Shown here: one piece after another, positions 61,306 through 64,000 of the stretch
Position numbering within the stretch: the first letter of the stretch is position 1
Layout of the letters: each line of letters begins with the position of its first letter
Source: Nodosilinea nodulosa PCC 7104
GTDB taxonomy: Bacteria > Cyanobacteriota > Cyanobacteriia > Phormidesmidales > Phormidesmidaceae
Length of the DNA stretch: 64,000 bases
Assembly: GCF_000309385.1 (NCBI RefSeq)
Contig: NZ_JH976537.1
Location: 2,740,010-2,804,009 of the forward strand
Direction: 5' to 3'
The notes under the pieces: model-generated
The model's database searches: none
Told to the model about the DNA's origin: nothing
Seen by the model: the letters and a program-made list of their open reading frames with translations, nothing else
Program-made: the position numbers and the translations under genes

Positions 61306-62772
61306 TTAATCCAGCCCTAGCGCCAACAGTTGTGCCCTCGCCTTTTGCAATGACTCTTGCCACTCTCGCTGGGGGTCGCTGTCAGCCACGATGCCTGCCC
61401 CGACCTGCCCCCATACCGTAGATGCCGTAGCTAAGCCATCAGTATGCCCAAGCAGCAGCGTGCGGATCAAAATATTGAGATCCAGATGCCCCCGGCGGTC
61501 GAGGTAGCCACAGGAGCCGTAGAACAAGCTGCGGCGCACCGGCTCCAGGGTTTCAATAATCTCCATGCAGCGCACCTTGGGGCAGCCGGTAATGGTGCCG
61601 CCGGGAAAGACGGCGCGAATCAGGTCTACAGGGGTACGTTGGCGCAGCCTCCCCGCAGGAGAATTGCCCTGGAGCTGACCCACGACATTGCTGACCAGGT
61701 GCATCACGTGGCTGTAGTACTCCACCGTCAGCAGCTCATCTACCCGCACGGTACCCCACTGGCACACCCGGCCCAAATCGTTGCGCTCCAGATCCACCAG
61801 CATAATGTGCTCGGCCCTCTCCTTGGGGTTATTCAGCAGAGCTTGGGCCAGTGCTACATCCTGCTCGGGGGTCGATCCCCGAGGACGAGTCCCGGCGATG
61901 GGACGGGTTTGGGCCGTGTCATTCTGCAGCTTCACCAGTCGCTCGGGGGAGCAGCTGATCACATCGCCCCAAGGGGTACGCCAGTAGCAGGCAAAGGGAG
62001 ACGGGTTAATGCGCTGGAGCCTGCGGTACAGCGCCCAGCTATGGGCCGTGGCGACTGCCGAAAATCGCAGGGAAAGGTTAACCTGAAACACATCCCCCGC
62101 CCGAATATGCCGCTTGACCTGCCGCACCGCCTGCTGGTATTCCGCTGCTGTCATACCCAGGGCCACAGCGCGGGGATCGCCCGCTATTGGAGAAATGTAG
62201 GCCTCTTCCCTGGGCGGCAAGCTGAGCTGCTTTTCCATCCTGTCAAGGCCGCCCTCCGCAGGTGCCGCCAGCCACAGCCGCTGGGCCTGGTGGTCGAGCA
62301 CGGCAAAGGTGGCTGGCTCATACCACAGGGCAATGGGGAAGGGCAGGGAATCGGCCCTGAGGGTGGGCAGCCGCTCGATTTCCCAGGCCAGATCGTAGCC
62401 TAGCCAGCCCAGCCAGCCCCCCGTAAAGGGCAGCGTCTGCTCGGCTTCGTCTGCCTCTAGCCCCAAAAGCTGGAGCTGCTTGCCCTCCGCCAGCCGCTGC
62501 GTCAGCATGGGCAAAATGCTCCCCACCGCTGGCGTCCACACCTGTGGACGATCGCCTAGCTGACGGGGCGGCCCGGCGCAGATGGAGTAACGGCTGTGAA
62601 CGGCGTGGGGCTGGGCCGCCACCGGCAGCGGGTAAGGACTCTCCAGCAGGGCCACCAGGGTTCTAGCGGTGGGGGGCTGCCGCAGCAGGTCGCCGTAGAG
62701 GGCTTGAAAGATATCGGTGCCGGTGCGGTGTCCCAGGGGCTGCGATCGCACCCACCACTGCCGCTGAGTCAA
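61306..62772 (-). CDS. anthranilate/aminobenzoate synthase component I-like chorismate enzyme
   Basis: The 488-residue chorismate-binding enzyme has an N-terminal domain (SRYSICAGPPRQLGDRP; FTGGWLGWLGYDLAWEIERL) and a C-terminal catalytic domain: FQVNLSLRFSA, ISCSPERLVKLQ, TRPIAGTRPRGSTPEQDV, IMLVDLERNDLGRVC, FPGGTITGCPKVRCMEII and YGSCGYLDRRGHLDLNILIR. It has PIAGT, the anthranilate-synthase form, not the PIKGT of many PabB proteins; cyanobacteria have both types, so TrpE versus PabB is left open. Start: TTG 62772 with GGAGG ahead, overlapping the EcfT stop (TTGA). The frame upstream to 63132 lies inside the EcfT gene. Confidence 0.85.
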   Translation of the reverse strand: MTQRQWWVRSQPLGHRTGTDIFQALYGDLLRQPPTARTLVALLESPYPLPVAAQPHAVHSRYSICAGPPRQLGDRPQVWTPAVGSILPMLTQRLAEGKQLQLLGLEADEAEQTLPFTGGWLGWLGYDLAWEIERLPTLRADSLPFPIALWYEPATFAVLDHQAQRLWLAAPAEGGLDRMEKQLSLPPREEAYISPIAGDPRAVALGMTAAEYQQAVRQVKRHIRAGDVFQVNLSLRFSAVATAHSWALYRRLQRINPSPFACYWRTPWGDVISCSPERLVKLQNDTAQTRPIAGTRPRGSTPEQDVALAQALLNNPKERAEHIMLVDLERNDLGRVCQWGTVRVDELLTVEYYSHVMHLVSNVVGQLQGNSPAGRLRQRTPVDLIRAVFPGGTITGCPKVRCMEIIETLEPVRRSLFYGSCGYLDRRGHLDLNILIRTLLLGHTDGLATASTVWGQVGAGIVADSDPQREWQESLQKARAQLLALGLD

Positions 62773-63683
62773 GCCTCGCCTCCCCACACCCAGCGCGCCC
62801 ACAAAAATACCGCCAGCAACCCAAGCGCAAACCAATCCCAGCTCCGCAGCGCCAGCTGGTACCAGCGCACCTGGTGCTCGTTGGGGCTGGTAAAGCCGCG
62901 CACCTCCATCGCCGCCGAGATTTGCTCGGCCCGCAGCAGCAGGTTTTGCAGCAGCCGCTCCATCACCGCCAGCCACACCTGGGCCGAGCCGCGAAAGCCC
63001 AGTTTTTTCCAGTTGATGGCGCGGGTCTGCACCGATCGCACCAGGTTCTGCACCTCCTCCAGCACCAGAGGAATAAACCGCAGCGAGAGCGTCACCGTCA
63101 GGGCAATCTCGGTTACAGGCAGGCGCAGCCACCGCAGCGGGGCCATCAGCGTCTCTAAGGCCAGGGTAATTTCTTCGGGGGCGGTGGTGAGCAGGTAAAG
63201 ATTGGTGCCATAGATGAGCGTAAACAGCAGGGTGCCAATGCGAATGCCCAGTTCAAGCGATCGCCGCGTCACTGTAACTGGCCCCCAGTCAAATACCACA
63301 TAGCGATAGGAGGTCGGCTGAGGCAGCTCCGGCAATTCCTCCGGCGGATTCTCTAGAGTCGCCATCGCCGCTGGGGTCGGCAGGCGCGGCGTCTGCGCTA
63401 CCTGAAGCCCGTCGGGCATGACAAAGGTCAGCCCCATCACCAGGGCGCTCAGCAGCACCAGCCAGCCCATCTGCTGTCGCCACACCCGAAAGGGAATGCG
63501 CGCCACCAGCGTCAGCAACACCAGCAGCGCCACTAGCCCAAACCGCCAGTAGGCATTGGCCAGAATGGGCGTCACCAAAATGCTCATCAGCCACGCCATT
63601 TTGACCCTAGGGTCGAGCCGGTGCAGCCAGGTAACCGGCTGCTCCAGGTAAAGGCCAATGGGGAGAGAGCGGAGGAGATCCAT
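62769..63683 (-). CDS. EcfT/CbiQ-family transporter transmembrane protein
   Basis: The 304-residue protein has about six membrane helices and the EcfT signature: WLHRLDPRVKMAWLMSILVT, LTVTLSLRFIPLVLEEVQNL, SVQTRAINWKKLGF (an A-R-G-like motif region) and ISAAMEVRGF. EcfT couples two ATPases to a vitamin- or metal-binding subunit in ECF importers. No ATPase or S-component is in the window, as is usual for cyanobacteria. The central loop of about 45 Pro-rich residues is an insertion. It neighbours der, a common cyanobacterial pairing. Confidence 0.88.
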   Translation of the reverse strand: MDLLRSLPIGLYLEQPVTWLHRLDPRVKMAWLMSILVTPILANAYWRFGLVALLVLLTLVARIPFRVWRQQMGWLVLLSALVMGLTFVMPDGLQVAQTPRLPTPAAMATLENPPEELPELPQPTSYRYVVFDWGPVTVTRRSLELGIRIGTLLFTLIYGTNLYLLTTAPEEITLALETLMAPLRWLRLPVTEIALTVTLSLRFIPLVLEEVQNLVRSVQTRAINWKKLGFRGSAQVWLAVMERLLQNLLLRAEQISAAMEVRGFTSPNEHQVRWYQLALRSWDWFALGLLAVFLWARWVWGGEA

Positions 63684-63725
63684 GGAGTTGGGGGTTGGGT
63701 TTTGACTACCGTTGCCAATTTTGGA

Positions 63726-63840
63726 TTTTGGATTTGCGATTTTAGCCGACAGCTATATCGCTAGAGGGCAAGGCTCATGAGCTATGGGTTTTAGCGGCTT
63801 TCACCCAACTCATCTAAAATCCAAAATCGCAAATCCAAAA
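63726..63840. repeat. 18-bp perfect inverted repeat between EcfT and der
   Basis: TTTTGGATTTGCGATTTT at 63726-63743 is the exact reverse complement of 63823-63840, with further ATTTTGGATT units next to each arm. The spacer is 79 bp. Such TTTGGATTT-type runs recur in cyanobacterial intergenic DNA and may be a repeat element or an mRNA-end structure. Confidence 0.6.
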
Positions 63841-63842
63841 TA

Positions 63843-64000
63843 TCACTTCACCTTCGTCGCCCGGTTGGGGTTGTTGCGCTCCAGGTCGCGCATCGCCTTG
63901 CCCCGCCAAAAGATGCGAATCGGCGTGCCCTCAAAGCCCAGGTTCTCGCGAAACTGCCGCTCCACATAGCGGCGGTAGTTGTCTTTGAGCAGGTGGGGAT
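63843..64000 (-). CDS. der: ribosome biogenesis GTPase Der, C-terminal end (cut by window edge)
   Basis: The last 52 codons read [20 protein letters not shown] followed by [20 protein letters not shown] and [10 protein letters not shown], then TGA. This is the C-terminal KH-like domain end of EngA/Der (double GTPase involved in 50S assembly). The GTPase domains lie beyond the right edge. Confidence 0.9.
   Translation of the reverse strand, partial: PHLLKDNYRRYVERQFRENLGFEGTPIRIFWRGKAMRDLERNNPNRATKVK

Noticed and set aside
1-64000. CRISPR arrays, tRNA or rRNA genes
   Set aside because: No regularly spaced direct repeats and no recognisable tRNA T-loop or rRNA segments were seen by eye; a tRNA scan would be needed for certainty.

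Overview
The window is chromosomal DNA of a cyanobacterium. Support comes from very frequent GCGATCGC (HIP1-type) octamers, oxygenic-photosynthesis genes (phytoene synthase, a PAM68-family photosystem II assembly protein, a small thylakoid protein under an RpaB/HLR1-type promoter), the cyanobacteria-specific nitrogen co-regulator PipX, the pipX-pipY-sepF-proC order, and many small cyanobacterial families (DUF2973, TIGR02450 Trp-rich, DCC, DUF456). GC content is fairly high for the phylum and gene content resembles filamentous Leptolyngbya/Nodosilinea-type lineages. That placement is a guess; nothing in the window fixes the genus.

Layout. 0-2.3 kb: end of an EamA transporter, a DUF456 membrane protein, a methyltransferase overlapping an apparently exported pterin-4a-carbinolamine dehydratase. 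2.3-8.7 kb: an AT-rich gap with a perfect palindrome, then a caspase-nSTAND ATPase protein with one membrane segment, then a Rad50/SbcC-like ATPase without a zinc hook. 8.8-11.1 kb: high-light-type small thylakoid protein, pentapeptide protein, MlaE permease. 11.1-17.5 kb: a MITE-like element and five poorly known cyanobacterial proteins, one being a PilB/GspE-like protein without an ATPase core. 17.6-31.9 kb: housekeeping genes (pam68, rpsO, ruvA, coaD, miaE, aroQ, cinA, GT39, wecA-like, glyA, crtB and small proteins). 32.3-34.2 kb: a small unknown protein and a stand-alone archaeal/eukaryotic-type PheS. 35.1-46.0 kb: a five-gene envelope operon built from DUF11, SdrD_B-like and Ig-like domains plus a large predicted outer-membrane barrel. 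46.1-49.6 kb: two unknown proteins and a cation-chloride-cotransporter-type permease.

49.7-57.9 kb is a nearly complete Nit1C cluster: a Sll0783-type nitrogen-starvation protein, Nit6803-type nitrilase, radical SAM protein, GNAT, AIR-synthase-like protein and glycosyltransferase on the minus strand, with a divergent flavin oxidoreductase on the plus strand. The 367-bp divergent intergenic region has two perfect GTA-N8-TAC NtcA sites, each 22-23 nt upstream of a TAN3T -10 box on the appropriate strand. This is class II NtcA promoter geometry for both transcripts. A MazF/PemK-type toxin-antitoxin pair sits inside the minus-strand operon, between the AIR-synthase-like and glycosyltransferase genes. 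Directly beyond the cluster lies proC-sepF-pipY-pipX, so the NtcA coactivator gene is next to a cluster predicted to be NtcA-driven.

61.3-64 kb: an anthranilate/aminobenzoate synthase-type chorismate enzyme translationally coupled to an EcfT/CbiQ-type membrane protein, a nested inverted repeat, and the C-terminus of the GTPase Der.

The strongest candidates for new biology are the DUF11/barrel envelope operon, the Nit1C cluster with its paired NtcA promoters and embedded toxin-antitoxin module, the membrane-anchored caspase-STAND protein, and the stand-alone archaeal-type PheS. All assignments come from reading the sequence; no database search was possible.
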